In this document: one piece after another, positions 15,353 to 26,212 of the stretch
Layout of the letters: every line of letters starts with the position of its first letter
How positions within the stretch are numbered: the first letter of the stretch is position 1
Source: Microtetraspora fusca
GTDB taxonomy: Bacteria > Actinomycetota > Actinomycetes > Streptosporangiales > Streptosporangiaceae
Direction of reading: 5' to 3'
Length of the DNA stretch: 64,000 nt
Assembly (NCBI RefSeq): GCF_001570365.1
Contig: NZ_BBYK01000061.1
Coordinates: 1-64,000, forward strand
Made by a program: the position numbers and the translations under genes
The notes under the pieces: model-generated
Database searches by the model: none
Told to the model about the DNA's origin: nothing
The model's input: the letters and a program-made list of their open reading frames with translations, nothing else

Positions 15353-17167
15353 TCAGGTCATCCGGAAGACCGGCCCTCTCGGGCGGAACGGGAGGTGCGC
15401 CCCGGCGGGGATCAGGAAGGCGTGCTCCCTGCGGATCCGCACGACGTCGCACGCGCCGTCGGTGATCACCAGGATCGGCCCGTCCGCCGGGAAGTCGTCC
15501 GCCCGCTCCAGCAGGTCGATCCCGGGCTGGAGGACCGTGCCGCCCCGGCCCCGTACGCGGACCTTCGCGGCGATGTCCTCGACCGCGAGATACCCCGCGT
15601 CGTACGCCGCGGCGTCGCAGAACACCACGCGGGCGCGCGGCACGTCCCTGGCGACCGCGTAGGAGGCGATGGCGCCCAGCGCCTTGCCGAGCAGCTTCGC
15701 GTCCATCGAGCCGGACGTGTCCAGTACGACGCCGAAGGTGGCCTGCCGTACGACTTCCTCGGGACGGGTCCAGCCGGGGCGCGGGATGTCCGGCGTGGCC
15801 GACTGCCGCCGCGAGGCCCGGCCGTAGGAGCGGCGGCGCTCGACGGCGGGCAGGTGCTCCTCGAACCAACGCGCGAGCGCGGCGTCCCACGGCAGCGGGG
15901 GCTGGTCGAGCGCGCGGATCTCCTCTTCGAGGCCCGCGGGGACGTCGCCGCGGCCGCTGCCGCGGTGGTAGACGAGACCGCTCGCGAGCGCGTTCCGGTA
16001 GTAGTCGTCGAGGTCGACGTACCGTCCCGGGGCTCCGGGACGCGGCAGCGGCTCGCCCAGCACGTCGCCGATCCCGCGCCCGCGCAGGGTGGCCAGCTTG
16101 CGCATCCGGCGTAGGTCTCCGGCGATCCGGTCGTAGACGGCCTCGCCGGACAGCCCCTTGAGTGACGGGTCGTAGAGGAGCCCCTCCGGCATCGTCCCGA
16201 CGCCCATCTCGACCAGCCAGCCGTTGATGACGTAATCGCAGGCCACGTTCCACAGGTACGGGTCACGCCACCCGGCCCGGTCGCCGTGCCGCAGCGCCGC
16301 ATGCAGCATCTCGTGGGCCAGCACGAAGCGCCATTCGTGCGTCGTCATCGTCACCAGCGGGTTGACGTAGATCTCGGCGGCCTGGGCGTTGACGGCGGCG
16401 ATCGAGATGTTCCAGGCGCGGGTCAGGTCCGCGTCCGCGACGATCGTCATGCCGGTCGCGAGCGCGCCCAGCAGCGGGTACGACGACACGAACCAGCCCA
16501 GGGCGACGTCCCACGGCTTCTTGACGACGTCGGTGAGCGAGCTCCTGGCGCCGCCCGCGACCTCGATCGCCCGGGTCGCGGCGGCCGACACGCCGATCGC
16601 GAACGAGCGCGGGAAGTCGAGCCGGGCGGCGATCTCCTCACTCCCGGCGAAGAAGTCCGGGAACCCCGTGATCCGGTAGTCGGCGGGCACCCCGGTGACG
16701 TGCCACCGCGCGGCCAGCGTCCGCTCGTCCTCCTCCGGGAGCGGATGCGGCAGGGGCTCCGGCGGCCGGCCGATTTTCAGGGTGTGGAGGAACCGGTCGA
16801 CGGCCAGGCAGCACGCGGCGCGGTACGCGGCCGAAGGCGCGCGTTTCGGCCCGTTCCATCCCGCGGCCTCGTCCGGCCCCAGGTCCTCGGCGGCGGCCGA
16901 GCGGGGATCGAGGTGGCCGAACCCGGCGTGCAGCAGGCAGTGGGCGAAGACCCAGGCCCACTCGGCCGGGTCCGCCCGCTTCTTCGGGTGGTGGTGCACG
17001 CTGCCGCCCGCCGTGATGTACGCCCACGCGTCCTTGGGCAGCTCGCCGTCCCGGGCCTCGTACAGGTAGCCGCGCAGCGTCCCGAACAGCGGGTGCCCCG
17101 CCATCAGGCCCCACCCTTTGTGCACGGCGTCGCGCCAGGGGTCCGCCTTCTTCTCGCGCCGGGACAC
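15353..17167 (-). CDS. DUF2201-type putative metallopeptidase with VWA-like domain
   Basis: About 604 residues. The N-terminal two-thirds is the putative metallopeptidase domain found with VWA partners: LAHEMLHAALRHGD carries an HExxH zinc site, with a further conserved segment WNVACDYVINGWLV. The C-terminal part is VWA-like: VVLDTSGSMDAKLL is the MIDAS DxSxS motif and ILVITDGACD the later Asp. The GTG at 17167 lies 1 nt after the stop of the MoxR gene, so the pair is coupled. MoxR-VWA pairs act as chaperone-like systems for complex assembly or metal insertion; the client here is unknown. Confidence 0.88.
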   Translation of the reverse strand: MSRREKKADPWRDAVHKGWGLMAGHPLFGTLRGYLYEARDGELPKDAWAYITAGGSVHHHPKKRADPAEWAWVFAHCLLHAGFGHLDPRSAAAEDLGPDEAAGWNGPKRAPSAAYRAACCLAVDRFLHTLKIGRPPEPLPHPLPEEDERTLAARWHVTGVPADYRITGFPDFFAGSEEIAARLDFPRSFAIGVSAAATRAIEVAGGARSSLTDVVKKPWDVALGWFVSSYPLLGALATGMTIVADADLTRAWNISIAAVNAQAAEIYVNPLVTMTTHEWRFVLAHEMLHAALRHGDRAGWRDPYLWNVACDYVINGWLVEMGVGTMPEGLLYDPSLKGLSGEAVYDRIAGDLRRMRKLATLRGRGIGDVLGEPLPRPGAPGRYVDLDDYYRNALASGLVYHRGSGRGDVPAGLEEEIRALDQPPLPWDAALARWFEEHLPAVERRRSYGRASRRQSATPDIPRPGWTRPEEVVRQATFGVVLDTSGSMDAKLLGKALGAIASYAVARDVPRARVVFCDAAAYDAGYLAVEDIAAKVRVRGRGGTVLQPGIDLLERADDFPADGPILVITDGACDVVRIRREHAFLIPAGAHLPFRPRGPVFRMT

Positions 17168-17168
17168 G

Positions 17169-18230
17169 TCAGCTCCGCGCGGCGGCGAGCCGGGGCAGGT
17201 CCCGGCTGACCTCGACGAGGAACCACGAGGGCAGCACCGGAGCGCCGTCGTCTCCCGTGGCGATGACGAGCTGGGCGCATTCAAGCGAGATCTCGGCCAG
17301 CTCGACGAGCAGCGTCTTGGCCCGGTAGGCGAGCTGCCTCCCGTCCGGCGGAGCGTGCTCCTTCGACCCGGGCAGCCCCCGGATGAGGCGCGCGCGGAAC
17401 GTCTCGGCCAGGAAGTAGAGCAGGTCGCGGTTCTCCGGGTCGCGCGGCCAGCCCGCGTCGCCCTTGAGCACGGCGTCCAGGTCGTAGGCGTGCCGCACCG
17501 TCTTCACGTACGCCCGGAACGCCGAGGCGTGCGCGGCGGTGAGGGTGCCGTGCGCGAGCACGCCCAGCATGTCGTCGTCGATGCCCTGGCCATAGGAGTG
17601 GAGGGCGTCGGAGAGCATGTGCCAGCCGCGCGGCGTGGAGAACGGCTCTTCCACCTTCGGCGCGGCGCTCCACAGGTGGTCCGGGCGCTGCGTGAGGTAG
17701 CCGACGATCCACGGGTGGATGCCGTGGTCGGCCGCCCATTTCAGCCAGTCGTCGGCCGAGGCCCGCAGGTGGACGTGCACCATCCGGTTGACCAGGGCGG
17801 ACGCCATCGGCCTGGCGAGGGCGTTGTCGGTCGCCCGGTTGCCCGCGCCGATGACGACCGACCCTTCGGGCAGCTCGTACGTGCCGATGCGGCGGTCGAG
17901 GATCAGGGAGTAGAACGCCTTCTGCACCTCGGGAGCCGAGGCGTTGAGCTCGTCGAGGAAGAGGCAGTACGGCTCGGCCCTGGCGATGGTCTCCGGCGGT
18001 GCGAACCTGCTCCGGCCGTCCACGATCTGCGGCACGCCGATGAGGTCCTCCGGCGCGAGCTGGGTGCCGAGCAGCGTGACGCAGTCCAGCCCGAGCGACT
18101 CGGCGAACGCCTGGACCAGCGAGCTCTTCCCGATGCCGGGCGCGCCCCAGAGGAACACCGGACGCACGACGGCGACGTGCAGCAGCACGTCGGGAAGCTG
18201 CGCCGGGGTCACGGTCAGAGCGGCCTGCAT
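17169..18230 (-). CDS. MoxR-family AAA+ ATPase
   Basis: A 353-residue MoxR-type ATPase. Walker A is GAPGIGKSS (residues 29-37); the Walker B region is YCLFLDELNASAPEVQ; sensor 1 is VVIGAGNRATDN. ATG 18230 is chosen because the Walker A then sits at the usual distance from the N-terminus; no strong ribosome site is visible. It is directly upstream of the metallopeptidase/VWA gene. Known MoxR proteins remodel a partner protein through the VWA protein. It lies 117 bp downstream of treZ and may have its own promoter. Confidence 0.92.
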   Translation of the reverse strand: MQAALTVTPAQLPDVLLHVAVVRPVFLWGAPGIGKSSLVQAFAESLGLDCVTLLGTQLAPEDLIGVPQIVDGRSRFAPPETIARAEPYCLFLDELNASAPEVQKAFYSLILDRRIGTYELPEGSVVIGAGNRATDNALARPMASALVNRMVHVHLRASADDWLKWAADHGIHPWIVGYLTQRPDHLWSAAPKVEEPFSTPRGWHMLSDALHSYGQGIDDDMLGVLAHGTLTAAHASAFRAYVKTVRHAYDLDAVLKGDAGWPRDPENRDLLYFLAETFRARLIRGLPGSKEHAPPDGRQLAYRAKTLLVELAEISLECAQLVIATGDDGAPVLPSWFLVEVSRDLPRLAAARS

Positions 18231-18347
18231 GGCGACCAGGTTCCCGCACGCCCCGCCGGAAAGCACCCGATTTATCCAGGCACCTCCGGACCGAGCTTCG
18301 GACGCTGCTACGGCCTGCCGGGAGCGGCGGCGCGGGGCCGGCCGGGA

Positions 18348-20111
18348 TCAGATCTGCGCGACCGCGAGGGACTGGGCGGGAAGGTAGAGGTCGCCGTCCA
18401 TGACCCCCACGGCGTCGTCGGAGGCGAGCAGCACGTGCTTGACCCCCGGCGAGAGCCGTACCGGAGTGGGGAAGGAGCCGAAGTTGGCCGCGACGCGCAG
18501 CGAGCCGCGCTCCATGACGAGGAAGTGGCGCTCCTCGTCGTAGCGGACCCTGACCCGGTCCAGGCGCGGGTCGGCGAGGTCGGGGTGCGTCTTGCGCAGC
18601 GCGATAAGGTCGCGGTACCAGCCGAGCAGGGACATCCCCCCGTCCTCGGAGATCTCGCTCCAGTCGAGCTTGGAGCGCAGGAACGTGGCCTCGTCCTGCG
18701 GGTCGGGGGCCTTCCAGTCGTAGCCGAACCCCTCGAACTCGCGCCTGCGCCGCTCGGCCTCGCCCGCGGCGAGCGCCGGGTCGTGGTGGTCGGTGAAGAA
18801 GTAGAACGGCGTCGCGGCCCCCCACTCCTCCCCCATGAACAGCATCGGCGTGAACGGCGAGGTCAGCAGCAGCCCGGCGGCGATCCAGAGCTGCTCGGGC
18901 TCCATCCGGTCGCCGAGCGGCCGGTTGCCGATCTGGTCGTGGTTCTGCACGCAGCAGACGAATCGGTATCCAGGAACCCCGTTCGCCGGCCTGCCGTGGC
19001 TCCGCCCGCGGAACGACGAATAGCTGCCGTCATGGAAATATCCGGATGTGAGCACTTTGGCCAGGGCGGAGAGGTCGGCGAAGTCCGCGTAGTAGGCGTG
19101 CCGCTCCCCCGTCACCGCCGCGTGGACGGCGTGGTGGACGTCGTCGTTCCACGCCGCGTGCATCCCGAGCCCGCCCGCCTCGCGCGAGGTGACCATGCGC
19201 GGGTCGTTCAGGTCCGACTCGGCGATCAGCGTGAGCGGCCGTCCCACGTTCGTGGACAGCGCCTCCACCTCTGCCGACAGCTCCTCCAGGAAGTGCGTCG
19301 CGCGCCGGTCGTGCAGCGCGTGCACCGCGTCCAGCCGCAGACCGTCGATGTGGTAGTCACGCAGCCACTGCAGCGCGTTCTCGATGAAGTACCGCCGGAC
19401 CTCGTCCGACCCCGGGCCGTCGAGGTTGATCGCGTCGCCCCAGTACGACCCCTTGAAACCGTGCATGTACGGCCCGAACTTCGAGAGGTAGTTCCCCGAG
19501 GGCCCCAGGTGGTTGTAGACCACGTCGAGGATCACGCCGATCCCGGCCCGGTGACACGCGTCGACCAGGTCCTTCAGGCCGTCCGGCCCGCCGTACACCT
19601 CGTGGACCGCGTAGAGGTCGACGCCGTCGTACCCCCAGTTGCGCCGGCCGGGGACCGGGGCCACCGGCATGAGCTCGACGAAGTCGGCGCCGAGGTCCAC
19701 CAGGTGCCGCAGCCGCTCCGCGACGGCGGCGAAGGTGCCCTCCGGGGTGAACGTGCCGACGTGCAGCTCGTAGATGACCGATCCGCGCAGGTCGCGACCG
19801 TGCCAGTCCTGGTCGCTCCAGGTGTACCGGTCGTGGTCGTAGACCCGGCTCGGCCCCTCCACGCCGTACGGCTGCCGCCGCGTCCTGGGGTCGGGGAAGG
19901 GGCCGTCGCCGTCCACGTGGAAGGCGTAGTCGACGCCGTGCTCCGCGCCGGCGGCGTGCCACCAGCCGCCCGGACCGGCCGTCATGTCCCGCCGGACGCC
20001 TCCCGACTCGACCTCCACGCGTTCCGCCTCGGGTGCCCAGACCTCGAACATGCCTCTCCCGTCGTTGTGCTCCGCCGTGTCGTGCAAGGGGTCGTACATG
20101 GGGTCGTTCAC
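18348..20111 (-). CDS. treZ: malto-oligosyltrehalose trehalohydrolase
   Basis: Cleaves the alpha-1,4 bond next to the terminal trehalosyl unit made by TreY, releasing trehalose. The 587-residue protein has an N-terminal beta-sandwich (FEVWAPEAERVEVE), a GH13 barrel with VILDVVYNHLGPSGNYL (region II), GLRLDAVHAL (nucleophile Asp), LIAESDLNDPR (acid Glu) and VQNHDQIGNRPLGDR (region IV), and a C-terminal beta domain. GTG 20111 begins 3 nt after the treY stop. It is the third gene of glgX-treY-treZ, so free trehalose from glycogen-type glucan is the expected output. Confidence 0.95.
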   Translation of the reverse strand: MNDPMYDPLHDTAEHNDGRGMFEVWAPEAERVEVESGGVRRDMTAGPGGWWHAAGAEHGVDYAFHVDGDGPFPDPRTRRQPYGVEGPSRVYDHDRYTWSDQDWHGRDLRGSVIYELHVGTFTPEGTFAAVAERLRHLVDLGADFVELMPVAPVPGRRNWGYDGVDLYAVHEVYGGPDGLKDLVDACHRAGIGVILDVVYNHLGPSGNYLSKFGPYMHGFKGSYWGDAINLDGPGSDEVRRYFIENALQWLRDYHIDGLRLDAVHALHDRRATHFLEELSAEVEALSTNVGRPLTLIAESDLNDPRMVTSREAGGLGMHAAWNDDVHHAVHAAVTGERHAYYADFADLSALAKVLTSGYFHDGSYSSFRGRSHGRPANGVPGYRFVCCVQNHDQIGNRPLGDRMEPEQLWIAAGLLLTSPFTPMLFMGEEWGAATPFYFFTDHHDPALAAGEAERRRREFEGFGYDWKAPDPQDEATFLRSKLDWSEISEDGGMSLLGWYRDLIALRKTHPDLADPRLDRVRVRYDEERHFLVMERGSLRVAANFGSFPTPVRLSPGVKHVLLASDDAVGVMDGDLYLPAQSLAVAQI

Positions 20112-20114
20112 GGG

Positions 20115-22376
20115 TCACCGCCCGAGGATCGCGACCGGATACCGGGACAGCAGGTGACCCATCGGGACGCGCCCGGTGAGCTCGTGTCCCGTCAGCAGGT
20201 CGCGCCACCGGCCCGGAGGAAGCATGAGGGTCTCGCCTCCCCAGCCGCCGCGCCGTTCGAGGCCCACGGGCAGGCGGGTCGCCACCACCACCGCCTCGTC
20301 CCCGCGTGCGAAGGCCACCCCGTGCTCGCCCGCCTCCACCGGCGCGTACGGCGCCGCCGGGTCGAGCCGGCTCCTGAGCCGCAGCGCGGTGGCGGTGACC
20401 AGCATCTTCTGCCCGTCCCAGGTGGTGGGGCGGGCCCCGGGGGCGAGCACCTCGGCCAGCAGCGCCCGGCGGCGGCGGAAGTCCACCGGCCGCCGGTTGT
20501 CCGGGTCGACCAGGGAGAAGTCGGTGATCTCGTTGCCCTGGTAGACGTCCGGCACGCCCGGCATCATCAGCTGGACGGCCTTCTGGCCGAGCGAGTTGAC
20601 CCGGGCGTACTGGTCCACGACCGCCGTGAAGGCGGCCACCGACGGGCCGCAGATGTCGATCGCCCGCTGGGCGAACTCCCTGACGCCGTTCTCGTAGCCG
20701 GGCTCGCGGTTCTGCCAGGAGATCGCCGTCTTGGCCTCTCGTGCCGCTTTGAGCAGATATTTCGTGAAACGCTCGACGCTGATCGGCCAGGACGCCATCA
20801 ACGTCTGCCAGCCCAGGTAGTCGAGCCGGGAGTCGAACGCCACCTCCGCCGCCCAGGAGTCGACGGCGAGCGCCCACTCGTCCGGCATCTCGGACAGCAC
20901 CGCCAGCCGGGCCCGCACGTCCTCGGAGCGTTTCGTGTCATGCGTGGACAGGGTGGTCATCGTGCGCGGCGGCAGCCCGGCGCAGAACTCGTGGAACTCC
21001 GCCGCGGACACGCCGAACCGGTCCGGCTCGCCACCGACCTCGTTCAGCGCGGCCAGCGGGAACCACCGGTAGAGCGCGGTGTCCTCGACCCCCTTGGCCA
21101 TCACCGGACCGCAGGTCTGCTGGAACCGCGTCACCGCTTCGGACGGGCCGTACAGGACCAGGTCGGCGACGCGCGCGACCGCCGCGGGGTCGGCGTACGC
21201 GGCCGCCTCCCGCGCCGCGCCCCTGACCACGCCGACCGACTCGACCGACGGCGGTTCGCCGGGATCGACGTACGCACGGTAGACCGGCGTCGCGGCGAGC
21301 AGCTCGACCACCGCCTCGCGCAGCGCGCCGGTCTCGGGCCCGGCCCCGGACAGGGCCGCCGTGAGCCGGTCGACCTCGCCGCGGAAGAACAGCTCGATGA
21401 CGTGCTTCTTCGCCGCGTACCGCACCGTCTCGTAGTCCTCGGTCACGCCGGTGTGGCGGGCGAACGTCTTGACGAGCTGCTCCTCGGAGGCCGGGTCCAC
21501 GAACAGCCGGGTGACCATGTTGAGCGCGTCGTAGCCGGTCGTGCCGTCGCACGGCCAGTGCTCCGGCGGCCGCTCGCCGTCGATCAGGATCTTCTCCACC
21601 CACAACGGCCCGGGCACGCGGGGCCGCAGCCGCCGGAGATAGCCGCGCGGGTCGGCCAGCCCGTCCGGATGGTCCACCCGGAGGCCGTGGAGCACGCCCT
21701 CGTCGAGCAGGGAGAGGATCACCGCGTGGGTGGCGTCGTAGACCTCCGGATCCTCCACCCGGAGGCCGATCAGCGAGGAGACGTCGAAGAACCGCCGGTA
21801 GCCGGGGCTGTCGCGCCAGCCGACCAGCCGATAGTGCTGGGCCCTGAGCAGCTCGGGCAGCGGGAGACCCTCGGTACCCGGCCTGATCGGGAACTCGTGC
21901 TCGTGATAGCGCAGCACGTTGCCGTCCACGGAGAACCCATCGCCCCCGGCCCCGCCCTCGTTACCGGTCCCATCCCCGTACAGGTCGCCCACGTCGTCTC
22001 CGAGCACCGGGAGCGCCACCGGCCACTCCAGGTCGAACCACCGGGCGTACGGCGAGGCCGGCCCGTCCCGCAACGCCGCCCACAGCGCCACGTTGCACGA
22101 CTCCGGGACCGGCACGGTCATGTGGTTCGGCACCACGTCGGCGACCAGCGGCAGGCCCCGCGCGGCCAGGGCGCGCAGGGCCGGGAGGCCGCCGAACTCG
22201 GCCCGTACGGCGGCGTGGTCGGTGACGTCGTATCCGTGCGCGGACTCCGGCACGGCCTGCAGGATCGGCGAGAGGTAGAGGGCGCCGACGCCGAGCTCCC
22301 GGAGATAGCCGGTCAGCTCGGCCGCCTCCCTGAATCCGAGCTCTGGGGTCAGTTGCAGTCGGTACGTCGAGGTCAC
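20115..22376 (-). CDS. treY: malto-oligosyltrehalose synthase
   Basis: Converts the reducing-end alpha-1,4 bond of maltodextrin to alpha-1,1, giving maltooligosyltrehalose. The 753-residue length is normal. Seen: the N-terminal STYRLQLTPELGFREA, then GVGALYLSPILQAV, GLPLVADVVPNHM (region I), GLRVDHPDGLADP (nucleophile Asp), WVEKILIDGE (acid Glu) and TLSTHDTKRSEDVRAR. GTG 22376 is chosen because it is preceded by GGGTGG and gives the canonical N-terminus. The gene follows glgX after 221 bp and is coupled to treZ. Confidence 0.95.
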   Translation of the reverse strand: MTSTYRLQLTPELGFREAAELTGYLRELGVGALYLSPILQAVPESAHGYDVTDHAAVRAEFGGLPALRALAARGLPLVADVVPNHMTVPVPESCNVALWAALRDGPASPYARWFDLEWPVALPVLGDDVGDLYGDGTGNEGGAGGDGFSVDGNVLRYHEHEFPIRPGTEGLPLPELLRAQHYRLVGWRDSPGYRRFFDVSSLIGLRVEDPEVYDATHAVILSLLDEGVLHGLRVDHPDGLADPRGYLRRLRPRVPGPLWVEKILIDGERPPEHWPCDGTTGYDALNMVTRLFVDPASEEQLVKTFARHTGVTEDYETVRYAAKKHVIELFFRGEVDRLTAALSGAGPETGALREAVVELLAATPVYRAYVDPGEPPSVESVGVVRGAAREAAAYADPAAVARVADLVLYGPSEAVTRFQQTCGPVMAKGVEDTALYRWFPLAALNEVGGEPDRFGVSAAEFHEFCAGLPPRTMTTLSTHDTKRSEDVRARLAVLSEMPDEWALAVDSWAAEVAFDSRLDYLGWQTLMASWPISVERFTKYLLKAAREAKTAISWQNREPGYENGVREFAQRAIDICGPSVAAFTAVVDQYARVNSLGQKAVQLMMPGVPDVYQGNEITDFSLVDPDNRRPVDFRRRRALLAEVLAPGARPTTWDGQKMLVTATALRLRSRLDPAAPYAPVEAGEHGVAFARGDEAVVVATRLPVGLERRGGWGGETLMLPPGRWRDLLTGHELTGRVPMGHLLSRYPVAILGR

Positions 22377-22597
22377 GGCACCACCCTTCGTCAGGTCTTC
22401 CGGCCCGGTCGTGTTCCGCGGACCCCGCCGGCGGCACCCCGCCACGCCGGCGTCTCCGGCCTCGTGCCGGGCGGCCCTTCGGCCGAGGTGGCGCGCGGGC
22501 CGGCCGCTCGCGGTGATCCGTACTCCCTGGCTTCGTCCCTCATACTGACGGCGCGACCACGTCACCGCCAGGCCATCCCACGCCGCGTCACCCAGCG

Positions 22598-24715
<2,118 letters not shown>

Positions 24716-24855
24716 TCACGCCATCGTTCCCACCCTCGGGGGACTTCGACAGTTCGGCGATGTTAAAGACAGCGGATTTCCCATGGAACGGCGAAGGGAG
24801 GGGTCACCAAGCCGGTGGGTTCCGCCGCCGGCTGTCGCTCCGGTCCGGTTCCCGG

Positions 24856-26103
24856 TCAGGCGCCTCCGGCGGCCTTCCGTGACTCCTCGGCCGCCCAGGT
24901 GAACACGCCCTTCGCCATCAGGGACTCCTCCGACGCGGCGCGGGCGGCGTACACCCGGGCACGGACGAGGTGCGCTCCCGGGTCGTCCGGCGCGGCCTGC
25001 ACGGCCATCTCCGCGAAGTGCCCCGCCAGCCGCTGGTCGCCGTCGTCCAACGCCTTGAGCGCGGCCTCGCCCAGCCGCTCCGCGCCTCCCGCCAGCTCGG
25101 CCACGGCCGCGGCGAGCACGGCGTCGGGCGCGGGCTTCAGATGGGCGGGGTTGCCGTCGTACCAGCCGCCGTACAGCCGCCAGATATTGCGCACCACGAA
25201 CTCCGGCTCGTCGTAGTGCGGCCGCAGGTAGGGCCGGTCCGCCAGCCGCGCCGGAGGCCGTACGGCCCGGACGATGTCGTCCAGCCTGGCCCCCTCGTTG
25301 AGCATCTCCAGGGAGCGTTCGACGACGGCCTCGAGCCACTCCGCCGTCTCGGTCAGCGCCTGCTCGACCCGGTCGGCGCCGAAGACCGGGGCGCCGTGGC
25401 TCGGCAGCATGGTCTCCGCGCCGAGCGTGGCCATCCGGCGCAGCGCGATGGCCCACTCCCGGGGGTAGCGCTGGACCTTCTGCGGGTTGCCGCAGTTGGG
25501 GCTCACCCAGATGAACAGGTCGCCGGGAAGCAGGACGCGCCGCGACGGCACCCACCCGACGCTCGCGTCGTCGGTCTCGCCCTTGGCGTGGAAGAGCTCG
25601 ACGGGCCCGGCCGTCAGCTCGTCGCGGTACGTCACGTCGGGGTAGCGGTACTCGGTCGGCCAGGTCAGGTCCGGCACCTGGAACTGCCGCTGGTTGATCA
25701 CCGCGTTGTAGCCGTTGGTGAGGATGTACCGATCGAATCGGGCGGGGATCGCCTCGTGCCCCACCACCGTGGGCCTGGGCCGCCCCGCCGCGTCGGCCTC
25801 CGCGTCGAACGGGCCCACGCCCGACACGTGGTCGATGTGCCCGTGCGAGTAGATCACGGTCGTCACCGGCTCGTCGGTCCACGCGCGCAGCTCGGCGTGC
25901 AACCGGTCCGCCTCGTCCGGGGTGCCGGTGTCGAACAGCGTCACCTCCCCGCCGTCGCGTATCGCGATCGTGTTGCCGAAGCCGTTTCGGTAGCCCACGC
26001 CCTCGGCGACCTCGACGAAGCCCTGACCGGCGAGTCCCGTGAACACGACGATGTCCGGGATCTCACCCCGCCAGGCGGCGTCGGCGTACTCGACGATGTC
26101 CAT
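24856..26103 (-). CDS. metallo-beta-lactamase-fold hydrolase, alkyl sulfatase-like
   Basis: A 415-residue MBL-fold protein of the SdsA1/BDS1-like type. The zinc ligands are in SHGHIDH, then VVGHEAI, GDLFIW and LPSHGAPVFG; the C-terminal third (DDIVRAVRPPARL; NIWRLYGGWYDGNPAHLKP) matches the alkyl sulfatase dimerisation domain. Such enzymes hydrolyse alkyl sulfates or related esters. ATG 26103 gives the family's usual beginning; ATG 26172 is possible. There is no signal peptide, unlike SdsA1, so it acts in the cytoplasm. It starts 110 bp after the SARP gene's stop and may be read through from it. The substrate is unknown. Confidence 0.85.
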   Translation of the reverse strand: MDIVEYADAAWRGEIPDIVVFTGLAGQGFVEVAEGVGYRNGFGNTIAIRDGGEVTLFDTGTPDEADRLHAELRAWTDEPVTTVIYSHGHIDHVSGVGPFDAEADAAGRPRPTVVGHEAIPARFDRYILTNGYNAVINQRQFQVPDLTWPTEYRYPDVTYRDELTAGPVELFHAKGETDDASVGWVPSRRVLLPGDLFIWVSPNCGNPQKVQRYPREWAIALRRMATLGAETMLPSHGAPVFGADRVEQALTETAEWLEAVVERSLEMLNEGARLDDIVRAVRPPARLADRPYLRPHYDEPEFVVRNIWRLYGGWYDGNPAHLKPAPDAVLAAAVAELAGGAERLGEAALKALDDGDQRLAGHFAEMAVQAAPDDPGAHLVRARVYAARAASEESLMAKGVFTWAAEESRKAAGGA

Positions 26104-26212
26104 GCGAAGCCCGCCTTTCTTCGCGACCTCCGGCCGGATGGCCACCGCGGCCGGGGCGTCTCCCTCCAGCATGCGCAGCCCCCGACGGTCCGCACCACAC
26201 CACCCCTGGGGC

